DNA of 64,000 nucleotides from CALAED01 sp036378315. GTDB lineage: Bacteria; Actinomycetota; Actinomycetes; Streptosporangiales; Streptosporangiaceae. Each line of letters opens with the position of its first letter. Position 1 is the stretch's first letter. The position numbers and the translations under genes are program-made. The notes beneath the pieces were generated by a model. It saw nothing but the letters and a program-made list of their open reading frames with translations, searched no databases and was not told the origin of the DNA. The stretch lies in NCBI GenBank assembly GCA_036378315.1, contig DASUWU010000046.1:1-64000 (forward strand), read 5' to 3'. Shown one piece after another: positions 56,270 to 64,000 of the stretch.

Positions 56270-57931
56270 ATGCGACCTCGTCGTTCAGGACCTCGTCGTT
56301 CAGGACCTCGTCGTTCAGGATTTCGTCGTTCAGTCCGGGTGCCATCAGTCCGGGTGCTGTCGATCATCGGTTCGGTGGCACTCGCGGTCTCGCTGGCGGC
56401 GGCCATGCCGGCGCGTGCGTCCGGCGGTGGTCCGGTCGTCCGCACGGAGAACGGCGCGTTGCGCGGGCAGCGGGCCGGCGGCGTCGACAGCTTCCTCGGC
56501 GTGCCGTACGCCGCGCCGCCCGTCGGGGCGCTGCGGTGGCGGGCCCCTGGCCCGGCGCCCGCGTGGCGGGGGGTGCGGGACGCGGTCGCGTACGGCAACC
56601 GGTGCGCGGCGCTGGCGAGCACGAACGGGCCCGAGTCCGACACCGAGGACTGCCTGTATCTCAACGTCCAGCGGCCGGCCACGGCCCGGCCCGGCGACCG
56701 GCTGCCGGTCTTCTTCTGGATCCACGGCGGCGGCCTGGTCAACGGCAGCTCCAACCAGCACGACGCCGGGCTCATCGTGCGGAACACCGGCGTGGTCGTG
56801 GTGACGATCAACTACCGGCTGGGCGTGTTCGGGTTCCTCGCCCATCCGGCGCTCACCGCCGAGCCCGGCGCAACGGGCGAGTCGGGCGACTACGGGTTCA
56901 TGGACCAGCAGGCGGCGCTGCGCTGGGTGCACCGCAACATCGGCGCCTTCGGCGGCGACCCCCGGCAGGTGACGATCGGCGGGGAGTCGGCGGGCGGCTG
57001 GTCCACCTGCGGGCACCTCACGGCGCCGGGGTCCAAGGGCCTGTTCAGCCGCGCCATCATCGAGAGCGGGTCGTGCGCGAGCCGGACGCTGAGCGCGGCC
57101 GAGGCGACCGGGACCGACATCGCGGCGGCGGCAGGATGCGCGGACGCCGCGACCGCGGCGCCCTGCCTGCGCGGCAAGAGCACGAAGGATCTCCTCACCG
57201 CCGCGTCGAGCCAGGGGTCCTTCCTGCTGGTGCACGGCGGGCCGACGCTGCCGGTGGCGCCGGACGCCGCCGTACGGGCGGGCGACTTCGCCAGGGTGCC
57301 GGTCATGATCGGCGCGAACCGCGACGAGGGCCGCACCTTCTCGCAGGGCTTCATCGGCCAGACGCGGGAGCAGTACGAGGGTTTCGTCCGGTCGACGTTC
57401 GGCGCGAACGCCGACGCCGTCCTCGCCCGCTACCCGTGGCCGGCGACCGCCGACGCCTTCACGCCGGCGTACCTCGCCGGCGCGATCCTCACCGACTCGG
57501 GCCTGGTCGCCCAGATCGGCGGCTGCACCAACCGCGGGTTGACGCGGGCGCTCGCCGGCGCCGTCCCGACGTACGCCTACCAGTTCGACCACCGGACGGG
57601 CCCCGGGCTCTCGCCCAACCCGGCGGGATACGTGTGGGGCGCCGGGCACGCGGCCGAGCTGGCCTACCTGTGGCCGAGCTTCGACAACGGCACCCCGATC
57701 GCGCCGACGTTCAACGCGGCCGAGCGGCGGCTGGCCCTCGACATGGTCCACTACTGGGGTTCGTTCGTCCGCGCCGGGCGGCCGGCCGCGACCGGGTCGG
57801 CGGCGTGGGCTCGCTACGACCGGACCGGGCGGGTGCTGTCGCTGCGCGCCGGCGGCCGGTCCACCCTCATCTCCGACGCGCGGCTCGCCGCCGAGCACCA
57901 GTGCGCCTTCTGGGACGCCCTGTCGCGGTGA
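56270..57931 (+). CDS. Secreted type-B carboxylesterase
   Basis: This 553-residue protein has a signal (SIIGSVALAVSLAAAMPARA). The alpha/beta-hydrolase core has the oxyanion HGGG (WIHGGGLVNG), the nucleophile GESAGG (Ser240), the acid in ANRDEGRTF and the His in WGAGHAAEL; FFWIHGG, FLGVPYAAPPVGALRWR and EDCLYLNVQ are type-B carboxylesterase signatures. The first 20 residues are an Arg-Ser-Gly-Pro repeat from a 15-bp DNA tandem. The start is ATG 56270, with no strong ribosome site. Substrates are carboxyl esters outside the cell. It follows the cyanase gene after about 100 bases that contain its own promoter. Confidence 0.92.
   Translation: MRPRRSGPRRSGPRRSGFRRSVRVPSVRVLSIIGSVALAVSLAAAMPARASGGGPVVRTENGALRGQRAGGVDSFLGVPYAAPPVGALRWRAPGPAPAWRGVRDAVAYGNRCAALASTNGPESDTEDCLYLNVQRPATARPGDRLPVFFWIHGGGLVNGSSNQHDAGLIVRNTGVVVVTINYRLGVFGFLAHPALTAEPGATGESGDYGFMDQQAALRWVHRNIGAFGGDPRQVTIGGESAGGWSTCGHLTAPGSKGLFSRAIIESGSCASRTLSAAEATGTDIAAAAGCADAATAAPCLRGKSTKDLLTAASSQGSFLLVHGGPTLPVAPDAAVRAGDFARVPVMIGANRDEGRTFSQGFIGQTREQYEGFVRSTFGANADAVLARYPWPATADAFTPAYLAGAILTDSGLVAQIGGCTNRGLTRALAGAVPTYAYQFDHRTGPGLSPNPAGYVWGAGHAAELAYLWPSFDNGTPIAPTFNAAERRLALDMVHYWGSFVRAGRPAATGSAAWARYDRTGRVLSLRAGGRSTLISDARLAAEHQCAFWDALSR
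56276..56335. repeat. 15-bp in-frame tandem repeat in the esterase head
   Basis: CCTCGTCGTTCAGGA is present in three perfect copies and one near-copy, coding Pro-Arg-Arg-Ser-Gly units just after the start. A further 15-bp doublet CAGTCCGGGTGC- follows at 56331-56359. Unit length keeps the frame. Confidence 0.9.
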
Positions 57932-57970
57932 GCGCCGCCGGAACCCGACGGTTCGCGCCGCCGCCGGGCG

Positions 57971-58291
57971 TCAGGCGTGGAAGCTCTCGACCCTGCTGTA
58001 GTGGAAGCCTTGGGTGCTCTTGCAGGCCGGACAGGTGTGGTCTTCCAGTGAGATCGAGACCGGCCAGCCACGCTCCCATATCGTCTGGGCCCGGCAAGAG
58101 ATTTCGACCATACAGTTCGCGCAATTGGCGACGATGCCGAATTTCGCCGCCTTGCGCACATGGTGGTTGGGATCGGTGAGGTGGTTGGCGAACGTCCGAT
58201 GGTTTTCGGTGCCGGCCAACCCGGCCTTGCAGGCATTGAGAAGATCGGTCAGATCCGCCTTGAGAACGTCCGCGTCGAAATGTAAGGGCAT
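57971..58291 (-). CDS. Small protein with zinc-ribbon-like cysteine pairs
   Basis: This 106-residue soluble protein has ANCANC (Cys-x2-Cys) at about residues 57-60 and a second pair TCPACKS at about 86-89, giving a likely zinc ribbon; another Cys lies at ISCRAQ. The N-half is acidic-helical (FDADVLKADLTDLLNACKAGLAG). I know no family name. It stands alone between the esterase and the methyltransferase relic. Its base use is a little less GC-biased than the neighbours. Confidence 0.65.
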   Translation of the reverse strand: MPLHFDADVLKADLTDLLNACKAGLAGTENHRTFANHLTDPNHHVRKAAKFGIVANCANCMVEISCRAQTIWERGWPVSISLEDHTCPACKSTQGFHYSRVESFHA

Positions 58292-58478
58292 CCGCAGGCC
58301 GCCTATCTACTCCAAGGGATCACCATCCAGGATCCATTGCGTTCTGTAATCATGCGGCACCAGAGTTTTCGAAGCAATACGGCTATTGGGGGTTGACCGC
58401 GCCTCCAAGGCGCGGCGACGGGCTGGCGCGGCAGGAAAGCGCCCGCGCGGCGGGTTGCCGTTTTCCCCGCCGCGGAGG

Positions 58479-58735
58479 TCACGGTTTGCGGGCGACGCCG
58501 GCCACATGGCGCGCGGCTCGCCGGCGGGCGGATCGCCCGGGGCGCCACAGCGCCGTGGGGACGATGCCAGGGGCGAGCAGCTCCCAGCCGTCGAAGTACC
58601 GCGCGACAGGGTCAGCGGAATAGTGAGCGGACCAGCGAAATAGTTGTCCTTGCCGCCCAGCCAGTAGTCGTAGATGCCTGCTATGCGCGGGACGTTGGTG
58701 TTGAGATCGACCGGCGGCCGGTCGGCCGTCGCCAC
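58479..58735 (-). pseudogene. Remnant of a DUF574-type methyltransferase
   Basis: The first part, on the minus strand from about 58735, reads RIAGIYDYWLGGKDNYF, the exact N-terminal signature of DUF574 methyltransferases. After a frame change of one and a deletion of some 180 codons, the C-terminal signature RYFDGWELLAPGIVPTALWRPG and the tail AGVARKP follow, with a stop at 58479. The SAM site is missing, so no enzyme can be made. The intact relative is at 33129-33965. Confidence 0.85.
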
Positions 58736-58792
58736 ATCGAGTCCTTCCGTCCCTGGCCCTACGGGAACGGCCCTCGGGCTCCAAGCCAAAGG

Positions 58793-59794
58793 CTAGACGC
58801 GCTCCGGGTCGCTGTCGGCTGCGGCGCCGGTCGCGGCGCTGGTTGCGGCGTTGCGGAGGAGGAGCTCGCCCGTACGGCGCAGCCTGTCGCGCAGCTCGGC
58901 GGGCTGGACGACGTGAAAGTCGGCGCCAACGGCGGCCAGCGTCCAGACGGGCCAGTCCAGCGAGTCGACGCTCATCAGCAGCCGGCAGGACCGCTCGCCG
59001 AGCGGCTCGACCACGCCCCACCGCGACACGACGCGGCGTACGTCGGCGGCCGCGGCAGCCACCTCGACGACGACCTCGTACCTGGCCGGCATCGAGGCGA
59101 TCCGGTCGCGCACGAACGCCGCGGCGTCGCCGCCGGGCAGCTCGCGCGGCCGGAAGCGCGCGCCGGTCGGGCGCGGCTCGGCGAGCCGGTCGATCCGGAA
59201 CGTGCGCCACCCGTGGCGTTCTGCGTCCCACGCGACGAGGTACCAGCGGCGGCCGAGCGACACCAGCCGGTGCGGCTCGACCAGCCGCGTCGTCTCGCGC
59301 CCGTCCCGCGCGGTGTAGCCGAACCGCAGCCGCTCGTCGTCGCGGCAGGCCTGGGCGATCACCGTCAGCGCGCCGGCGTCGACGGTCGGCCCGCCGCCCC
59401 AGAACGCGGGCACCGTGTAGGCCTGCAGCGCGTCGACCCGGCGGCGCAGCCGGGGCGGCATCACCTGCGTGACCTTGGTCAGCGCGCGTACGGAGGTCTC
59501 CTCGATGCCGTCGACGGCGCCGGCTGCCGCGGTGCGCAGGCCCACCGCGATGGCCACCGCCTCCTCGTCGTCGAGCAGCAGCGGCGGCATCGCGGCGCCC
59601 GACTGCAACTGGTAGCCGCCCGCGACGCCGCGGCTGGCGCTGACCGGATACCCCAGCTCGCGCAGGCGGTCGACGTCGCGGCGCAGCGTCCGCGCGCTGA
59701 CCTCGAGCCGGTCGGCCAGCTCGTGGCCGGGCCAGAACCGGTGGGTCTGCAGCAACGACAGCAGCCGGAGCATCCGGGCACTCGTGTTCGTCAT
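58793..59794 (-). CDS. WYL-domain HTH regulator
   Basis: This 333-residue regulator has an N-terminal HTH (RMLRLLSLLQTHRFWPGHELADRLEVSARTLRRDVDRLRELGYP) and a following wing (GGYQLQSGAAMPPLLLDDEEAVAIAVGL). The WYL domain covers about residues 140-320 (LRFGYTARDGRETTRLVEPHRLVSLGRRWYLVAWD). It is divergent from the ABC genes across 63 bases and is probably their regulator. WYL domains may bind nucleic acid or nucleotide ligands. ATG 59794. A longer open frame reaching 60655 is not coding. Confidence 0.92.
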   Translation of the reverse strand: MTNTSARMLRLLSLLQTHRFWPGHELADRLEVSARTLRRDVDRLRELGYPVSASRGVAGGYQLQSGAAMPPLLLDDEEAVAIAVGLRTAAAGAVDGIEETSVRALTKVTQVMPPRLRRRVDALQAYTVPAFWGGGPTVDAGALTVIAQACRDDERLRFGYTARDGRETTRLVEPHRLVSLGRRWYLVAWDAERHGWRTFRIDRLAEPRPTGARFRPRELPGGDAAAFVRDRIASMPARYEVVVEVAAAAADVRRVVSRWGVVEPLGERSCRLLMSVDSLDWPVWTLAAVGADFHVVQPAELRDRLRRTGELLLRNAATSAATGAAADSDPERV

Positions 59795-59857
59795 GAGTCC
59801 CAGATTCCTCTCAATTGCGGTCAGAAAGTGGCCGTTATCGATCCTAGCGTGGTGTCC

Positions 59858-60895
59858 ATGAACGCAACGATGATCCGCGCACGCGGACTGACCAGGCACT
59901 TCACGGTGAAGAAGGAGACGGTCGAAGCCGTCCGCGATCTCGACCTGGACGTCAGGCCGGGGGAGATGGTGGCGCTGCTCGGCCCGAACGGCGCAGGAAA
60001 GTCGACCACCCTCCGTATGCTCACCACCCTGCTGCGGCCCACGGCGGGCACCGCCGAGGTGGCCGGGCACGACATCGTGACCGATCCCCGCGCCGTACGC
60101 CGCCGGATCGGCTACATCGGCCAGGGCAACGGCGCCGGCCACAACCAGCGGGGCCGCGACGAGCTGGTCAGCCAGGGCCGGGCGTACGGGATGAGCACCG
60201 CCGCGGCGCGCGCCAGGGCCGCCGAGCTCATCTCGTCGCTCGACCTCGACGGCGTCGCCGACCGTGTCGTCTCCTCCCTGTCGGGCGGGCAGCGCCGGCG
60301 GTTGGACATCGCGATGGGGCTGATCCACGCCCCCGACCTGCTGTTCCTCGACGAGCCCTCCACCGGCCTCGACCCGCAGAACCGGGCGAACCTCCAGGAC
60401 CACATCCGCCGGCTGCGCGCCGAGCACGGCACCACGATCGTGCTGACCACCCACTACCTGGACGAGGCCGACCAGCTCGCCGAGCGGGTCATCGTGATCG
60501 ACCACGGCAGGCTCATCGCCGACGACACCCCGGCGCGGCTCAAGGCCGACCACGCCGGCGACCGGATCTCCCTGACGTTCGACCGCGAGGACGAGGCGCG
60601 GCGGGCGGACGCGTACGCGGCCGGCATCGCCGAAAGCGCGCGGGTCGAGCGGCACGGCGCGAACCTCGTCCTGCGGGCCGCCGGCGGCACGCGGCTGGTG
60701 CCGAAGCTGCTGCGCGGGCTCGACGACGCCGGCATCGCGGTGGCCGCCGTCGAGGTGGCCAGGCCCACGCTCGACGACGTCTTCCTCAACCTGACCGGTC
60801 GCAGCCTCCGCGAGGACGGCGCCGCGCCCGGCGAGATCGCCCCGACCGACAAGACCGGCCGTCCAAACGCCCGCCAGGAGGAGTACGCCGCATGA
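59858..60895 (+). CDS. DrrA-type ABC exporter ATPase
   Basis: This 345-residue ATPase has Walker A GPNGAGKSTTLRM, Q-loop YIGQGNGAGHN, signature LSGGQRRRLDIAMGLIH, Walker B LLFLDEPSTGLDP and switch His in LTTHYLDEAD. The C-terminal third has the DrrA extension ending in PTLDDVFLNLTGRSLR. It pairs with the DrrB-like permease that overlaps it by ATGA. Such pairs export drugs or lipids. ATG 59858 has no ribosome site, so the message may be nearly leaderless. Confidence 0.95.
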   Translation: MNATMIRARGLTRHFTVKKETVEAVRDLDLDVRPGEMVALLGPNGAGKSTTLRMLTTLLRPTAGTAEVAGHDIVTDPRAVRRRIGYIGQGNGAGHNQRGRDELVSQGRAYGMSTAAARARAAELISSLDLDGVADRVVSSLSGGQRRRLDIAMGLIHAPDLLFLDEPSTGLDPQNRANLQDHIRRLRAEHGTTIVLTTHYLDEADQLAERVIVIDHGRLIADDTPARLKADHAGDRISLTFDREDEARRADAYAAGIAESARVERHGANLVLRAAGGTRLVPKLLRGLDDAGIAVAAVEVARPTLDDVFLNLTGRSLREDGAAPGEIAPTDKTGRPNARQEEYAA

Positions 60896-61677
60896 GCACC
60901 ACCATGGTCACCAACACCATCACGAACCCGATCACCGGCACGGTCACCGACACCGCCACTGTCTTCAGCCGCGAGCTGCGGCCGGTGCTGCGCAACCCGT
61001 TCTCCGTGATCTTCACGATCGTGCAGCCGCTGTTCTTCCTCGCGCTGTTCGCGCCGCTGCTGCCGGACACGGTGGGCGGCGAGCCGGCCCTGCAGTGGTT
61101 CGTCCCCGGCATCATCGTGATGTCCTGCCTGTTCGGCACCTCGACGACCGGGGCCAACCTGCTGCTCGAGATGCAGAGCGGGTCGCACGAGCGGATGCTG
61201 GTCTCGCCGCTCAGCCGGCCCGCGCTGATCGTGGGGCGGGCGCTGAAGGAGACCGCGCCGATGTTCGCGCAGACGGCCTTCATCGTGGCGGTGACCATCC
61301 CGTTCGGCTTCCACCTGCACCTCGCCGGAGCTGTCGTCGGCCTCCTGCTCCTCGCGGTCTTCTGCGTCGGCCTCGGCGCGATGTCGTACGCGCTGGCGCT
61401 GGCGTCGAAGAGCCAGGACTGGATGTTCTGGGCGATCCAGCAGACGCTGCTGTTCCCGCTGCTGCTGCTCGCCGGGATGCTGCTGCCCATCGACGGCGGG
61501 CCGGGCTGGCTGCGGTTCCTCGCGCGCCTCAACCCGCTGTCCTACATCGTCGACGCCGAACGCGCCATGTTCAGCGGCAGCGTGGTCTCCTCCACCGTCG
61601 GCGCGGGCGTGCTCGCCGCCGCGGCCGTGGCCGCCCTCGGCCTCTTCGTCGGCACCCGCATGATCCGCCGCGCCTGA
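60892..61677 (+). CDS. DrrB-type ABC-2 permease
   Basis: This 261-residue ABC-2 membrane protein has about six segments: the N-terminal amphipathic part FSRELRPVLRNPFSVIFTIVQPLFFL, the ABC2 signature LLLAGMLLPIDGGPGWLRFLARLNPLSYIVDAERAMFSG, and VGAGVLAAAAVAALGLFVG. It forms the transmembrane path of the exporter with the preceding ATPase. Its start overlaps the ATPase stop. The substrate is unknown, and no biosynthetic gene lies near. Confidence 0.94.
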   Translation: MSTTMVTNTITNPITGTVTDTATVFSRELRPVLRNPFSVIFTIVQPLFFLALFAPLLPDTVGGEPALQWFVPGIIVMSCLFGTSTTGANLLLEMQSGSHERMLVSPLSRPALIVGRALKETAPMFAQTAFIVAVTIPFGFHLHLAGAVVGLLLLAVFCVGLGAMSYALALASKSQDWMFWAIQQTLLFPLLLLAGMLLPIDGGPGWLRFLARLNPLSYIVDAERAMFSGSVVSSTVGAGVLAAAAVAALGLFVGTRMIRRA

Positions 61678-61720
61678 ACGGACACTCAGGCATCCCCGTG
61701 CTTCGGGGCCCGGCCGTCGG

Positions 61721-61754
61721 GGTGTCTCCCCGCTCCCCGGGGCGGGGGGACACC
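61721..61754 (+). terminator. Hairpin after the ABC-2 permease
   Basis: GGTGTCTCCCCGC and GCGGGGGGACACC form a 13-bp stem with one mismatch around an 8-base loop, 44 bases after the permease stop. A smaller CCCCG-TGCTT-CGGGG hairpin stands at 61694-61708. Together they likely end the export operon. Confidence 0.75.
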
Positions 61755-61796
61755 GCGCATGGTGTCACGCACGTCCAAGGATGGCTAGCTAGAATT

Positions 61797-62093
61797 ATGG
61801 CTATGGAGACTTTGCCGATCACCGAGGCCAAGAACCGGTTCACCGAGCTTGCCGATCGCGCCGCCGCCGAGCACGACCACTTCACCGTGACCCGTAACGG
61901 GCATCCGCATGTCATGGTCGTCTCCGTTGCCGAGTGGGATGAGCTGCAGGAGACCATCGCCGTGCTGTCCGATGCTCGGGCCCGCGCCGACCTGGCCGAG
62001 TCCGAGGAGGCCGCGCAGCGCGGTGACTTCACCACGGAAGAGGAGATGCAGGCGATACTCGACGCCAAACTCGGTCGCCGGAATGCGCCGTGA
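61797..62093 (+). CDS. Phd/YefM-type antitoxin
   Basis: This 98-residue antitoxin has the Phd/YefM DNA-binding N-domain (LPITEAKNRFTELADRAAAEHDHFTVTRNGHPHVMVVSVAEWDEL). The acidic C-terminus (ETIAVLSDARARADLAESEEAAQRGDFTTEEEMQAILDAK) wraps the toxin. It should repress its own operon and neutralise the following RelE-like toxin. The start is ATG 61797, or ATG 61803. The stop overlaps the toxin start (GTGA), the usual coupled layout. Confidence 0.93.
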   Translation: MAMETLPITEAKNRFTELADRAAAEHDHFTVTRNGHPHVMVVSVAEWDELQETIAVLSDARARADLAESEEAAQRGDFTTEEEMQAILDAKLGRRNAP

Positions 62094-62362
62094 CCTCCCG
62101 ATATTCCGTTCTGCTGACCCCTCCGGCCAGGCGGGCGCTCGCGGAGCAGCTGCCTCCCTCAGTGGCGGCTGCCGCGTGGGAGCTGATCTCCGGCGCCTTG
62201 GCGGACGATCCCTGGCGGGTCGGCAAGCCCCTGCACGAGCTATACGAGGGGCTGCATGCGGCCAGACGCGGCACCTACCGCGTCCTGTACAAGATCGACG
62301 AAGGTAAGCACGCGATAGAGATCCGCTCCATCCGCCACCGCGCGGACGCTTATCGCACCTGA
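62090..62362 (+). CDS. RelE/ParE-family toxin
   Basis: This 90-residue toxin has the family outline: SVLLTPPARRALAEQLPPSVAAAAWELISGALADDPWRVGKPL, then LYEGLHAARRGTYRVLYKIDEGKHAIEIRSIRHRADAYR. Basic residues Arg and Lys in GTYRVLYKID and SIRHRADAY correspond to the RNase-active C-terminus of RelE toxins that cut mRNA on the ribosome. It is translated from a GTG overlapping the antitoxin stop. Confidence 0.93.
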   Translation: MTSRYSVLLTPPARRALAEQLPPSVAAAAWELISGALADDPWRVGKPLHELYEGLHAARRGTYRVLYKIDEGKHAIEIRSIRHRADAYRT

Positions 62363-62706
62363 GCCGTGATCCGTCCAGCCGGACGCGGCCTCGTCATCGC
62401 CCGGCGGCACCGATGGACCTCCTGATCGCTTACGTTCGGTCATGAATCAGCGGAAGACGGTGCAAAGGTGCCCGTCGTCGTTCCACAATGAACGGTGCGT
62501 GACCCGGCCGTCACCTGTCCCGTCCGGCGCCCGCCCCGTGCGGACGGTCCAGCATCGTGGCCGGCTGCGGTCATGCGCTTGAGCGCGGCGGCCCGCACCG
62601 CGAACCTAGAAGGCTTTGCGAAGTTTTGCGGCGTCGCCTGACGTACGCGCACGACGGGATGGGGATCCGACGATGACCTGCGCTGAGGTGCCGGGGGGCG
62701 GGCACG
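62363..62706. other. 344-bp region without a supported gene
   Basis: This is the gap between the RelE toxin and the restriction gene. The long open frame on the opposite strand (62440-63360) overlaps the restriction gene and has no protein-like character. I see no strong repeat or palindrome. GC drops somewhat around 62445-62485 and 62600-62640, which may hold promoter elements for the restriction gene. Confidence 0.5.
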
Positions 62707-64000
62707 ATGGCTGAGGCGGCGGGGCAGGACGACCAAATCAGGCGGCTCGCCGAGCGCTCCCCGAACTTCGGGTTCCTGCTCCAGCACGAACCGCTGCTCG
62801 TCTTCGACGGCGCCACGGCCGAGGCGTGCGTGTACACCGACCCCAACATGGCCCTGGTGCGGGCGCGCCAGTTCGGCGAGGTGTTGGCCAGGAAGGTGGT
62901 CAGCGTCACCGGGACGCGGGTGCAGGGGCGCAACCAGGCCGACCGGCTGCGGGCGCTCAGCCAGTCGGGCGCCATCGTGCCCGAGATCCGGGCGGCGTTC
63001 GACCAGATCCGTACGGTCGGAAACCACGCGGTGCACGGCCACTACGCGGGGGTGCGGGCCGCGCTGACCGCCGTACGAACTTGCTTCGAGCTCGGCGTCT
63101 GGTTCCATCGCGCGGTCACCAGGAGCCGCGAGCCGATGGCGTTCGTGCCGCCGCCCGACCCGACCGCGCAGCCGGTGGACGCCGCCGACCGGGCCGAGCT
63201 GGACGCCGTCCTGGCGGAGCTCGGCGTCCAGCGCGACCGGCTCGCCGAGATCCGGTTGCGGCTCGACGACCAGACGTCGCTGCTGGAGGCGGAGCGCCGG
63301 GCGCGCGCGGACGCGGAGCGGTTGGTGCGGCAGGCGATGGCCGACCGGGACGGGCTGCACGCGCTCGTCGACCAGTTAAGCAGGCGCGTGGGCGAGCTCG
63401 AGGCGTCGTTCGAGCGGGCCACCAGGCCGCGACGGGTGTCGGCACTCGATCGTGAGGCGTTCATCGAGGACGCCCGGCGCGCCGCCAGCGAGCCGCGGAC
63501 GGAACGCGAGGTCCGTGAAGAGGTCGACCGCATGCTGGTCGATGCCGGCTGGCTGGTGCAGGACGCCGGCGAGGAGAACCTCTTCGCCGGAACGGGGGTC
63601 GCGGTGCGGGAGGCGACGACCGCGACCGGCCCCGCCGACTACCTGCTGTACGTCGAGCAGAAGCTGGTCGGCGTGATCGAGGCCAAGCGGGAGGGGGTCG
63701 TGCTGTCCGCGGCCGAGCGGCAGACGGCCCGCTACGCCGAAGGGCTCACCCCGGGCCAGCGGCTGCGGGCGTGGCGGCTGCCGCTGCCGTTCCGGTACGA
63801 GACGACGGCGGTGGAGACGCATTTCACCAACGACCTCGACCCGAGCCCGCGAGCGCGTGCCGTGTTCTCGTTCCATCGTCCGGAGACGCTGGCGCGCTGG
63901 ATGCGCGAGGCCGGGGCCGACCCCGAGGCGCCGACGCTGCGGGCCCGGCTGCGCCGCGGCCTGCCGGAGCTGGCCGACGACCGGCTCCGCCCGGCGCAGG
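62707..64000 (+). CDS. hsdR: Type I restriction R subunit with N-terminal DUF4145 (partial, off right edge)
   Basis: The ATG at 62707 starts a frame that stays open to the window end (431 codons). Residues about 15-135 are a DUF4145 domain (FGFLLQHEPLLVFDGATAEACVYTDPNMALVRARQFGEVLARK, RTVGNHAVHG). A coiled-coil follows at about 155-245 (RDRLAEIRLRLDDQTSLLEAERRARADAERL), then the HSDR_N-type nuclease. The PD-(D/E)xK pattern appears as Asp near 309 (PADYLLYVEQK) and Glu-Ala-Lys near 326 (GVIEAKRE). The helicase part must lie beyond the edge. This is the restriction subunit of a type I system that cuts foreign DNA. It has a RelE toxin pair just upstream. Confidence 0.87.
   Translation, partial: MAEAAGQDDQIRRLAERSPNFGFLLQHEPLLVFDGATAEACVYTDPNMALVRARQFGEVLARKVVSVTGTRVQGRNQADRLRALSQSGAIVPEIRAAFDQIRTVGNHAVHGHYAGVRAALTAVRTCFELGVWFHRAVTRSREPMAFVPPPDPTAQPVDAADRAELDAVLAELGVQRDRLAEIRLRLDDQTSLLEAERRARADAERLVRQAMADRDGLHALVDQLSRRVGELEASFERATRPRRVSALDREAFIEDARRAASEPRTEREVREEVDRMLVDAGWLVQDAGEENLFAGTGVAVREATTATGPADYLLYVEQKLVGVIEAKREGVVLSAAERQTARYAEGLTPGQRLRAWRLPLPFRYETTAVETHFTNDLDPSPRARAVFSFHRPETLARWMREAGADPEAPTLRARLRRGLPELADDRLRPAQ

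Noticed and set aside
56345..57898. Minus-strand frame of 517 codons over the carboxylesterase
   Set aside because: It is a shadow of the esterase; no motif is seen.
62440..63360. Minus-strand frame of 306 codons in the restriction gene region
   Set aside because: The plus strand carries DUF4145 and nuclease motifs in a frame that runs off the edge, which the minus frame merely mirrors.

Overview
The window is very GC-rich and densely coded. It looks like the chromosome of a filamentous actinomycete, most likely of the order Streptosporangiales. This rests on the many GTG and TTG starts, ATGA/GTGA overlaps inside operons, an XRE-DUF5753/DUF397 pair with its satellite genes, a DUF574-type methyltransferase, an LprG/P55-type pair and two tRNAs without an encoded CCA. 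The genus cannot be fixed from the sequence alone.

Left part (1-13.5 kb). A urease operon ureA-ureB-ureC-ureF runs leftwards off the edge. It is followed by dnaG next to a primary-type sigma factor, an iron-regulated efeO-efeB pair behind an IdeR/DmdR-like box, a GH63 glucosylglycerate-hydrolase-like enzyme with a small partner, a YtxH-like protein, tRNA-Asn, and an unusual SDR divergent from a TetR regulator across a perfect 24-bp palindrome.

Transporters and regulators (13.5-20.7 kb). Two self-regulated ABC export operons run leftwards: tetR-ATPase-permease and padR-ATPase-FtsX-like permease. Each has a clear dyad operator over its promoter or start.

The centrepiece (20.7-29.9 kb) is a PQQ alcohol-oxidation module. 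It holds a GAF/LytTR regulator, a formaldehyde dehydrogenase-like zinc enzyme, a small cupredoxin-like protein, a PQQ alcohol dehydrogenase with the lanthanide-type Asp-x-Asp motif and a vicinal Cys pair but no signal peptide, then pqqA, B, C, D and E, and a MntP-like membrane protein. The genes make sense together: PQQ synthesis, a PQQ/lanthanide dehydrogenase, a possible redox partner, removal of the aldehyde, and a cation-type transporter.

Middle part (29.9-43.2 kb). An XRE/DUF397/HATPase regulatory group is followed by a Clp_N-type HTH protein and a DUF574 methyltransferase. Next is a sugar-type operon (Gfo/Idh, DUF993, TIM-barrel isomerase) with a LacI-type palindrome, then lprG plus an MFS exporter, a tRNA with CAU anticodon, and a molybdate/tungstate-like transporter whose permease and ATPase are fused.

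Right part (43.2-64 kb). This holds a secreted HAD phosphatase, a flavin amine oxidase, a VOC protein, an ECF sigma / membrane anti-sigma-like / lipoprotein set and an Mrp ATPase. A catabolic-looking group follows (acyl-CoA-dehydrogenase-type oxidase, LLM monooxygenase, hydrolase, AraC regulator, cyanase, carboxylesterase). After it come the wreck of a second DUF574 gene, a WYL regulator divergent from a DrrAB-type exporter, a Phd/RelE pair, and the start of a type I restriction R subunit with a DUF4145 domain that leaves the right edge. Short tandem duplications (12-20 bp) recur close to gene starts throughout the window.
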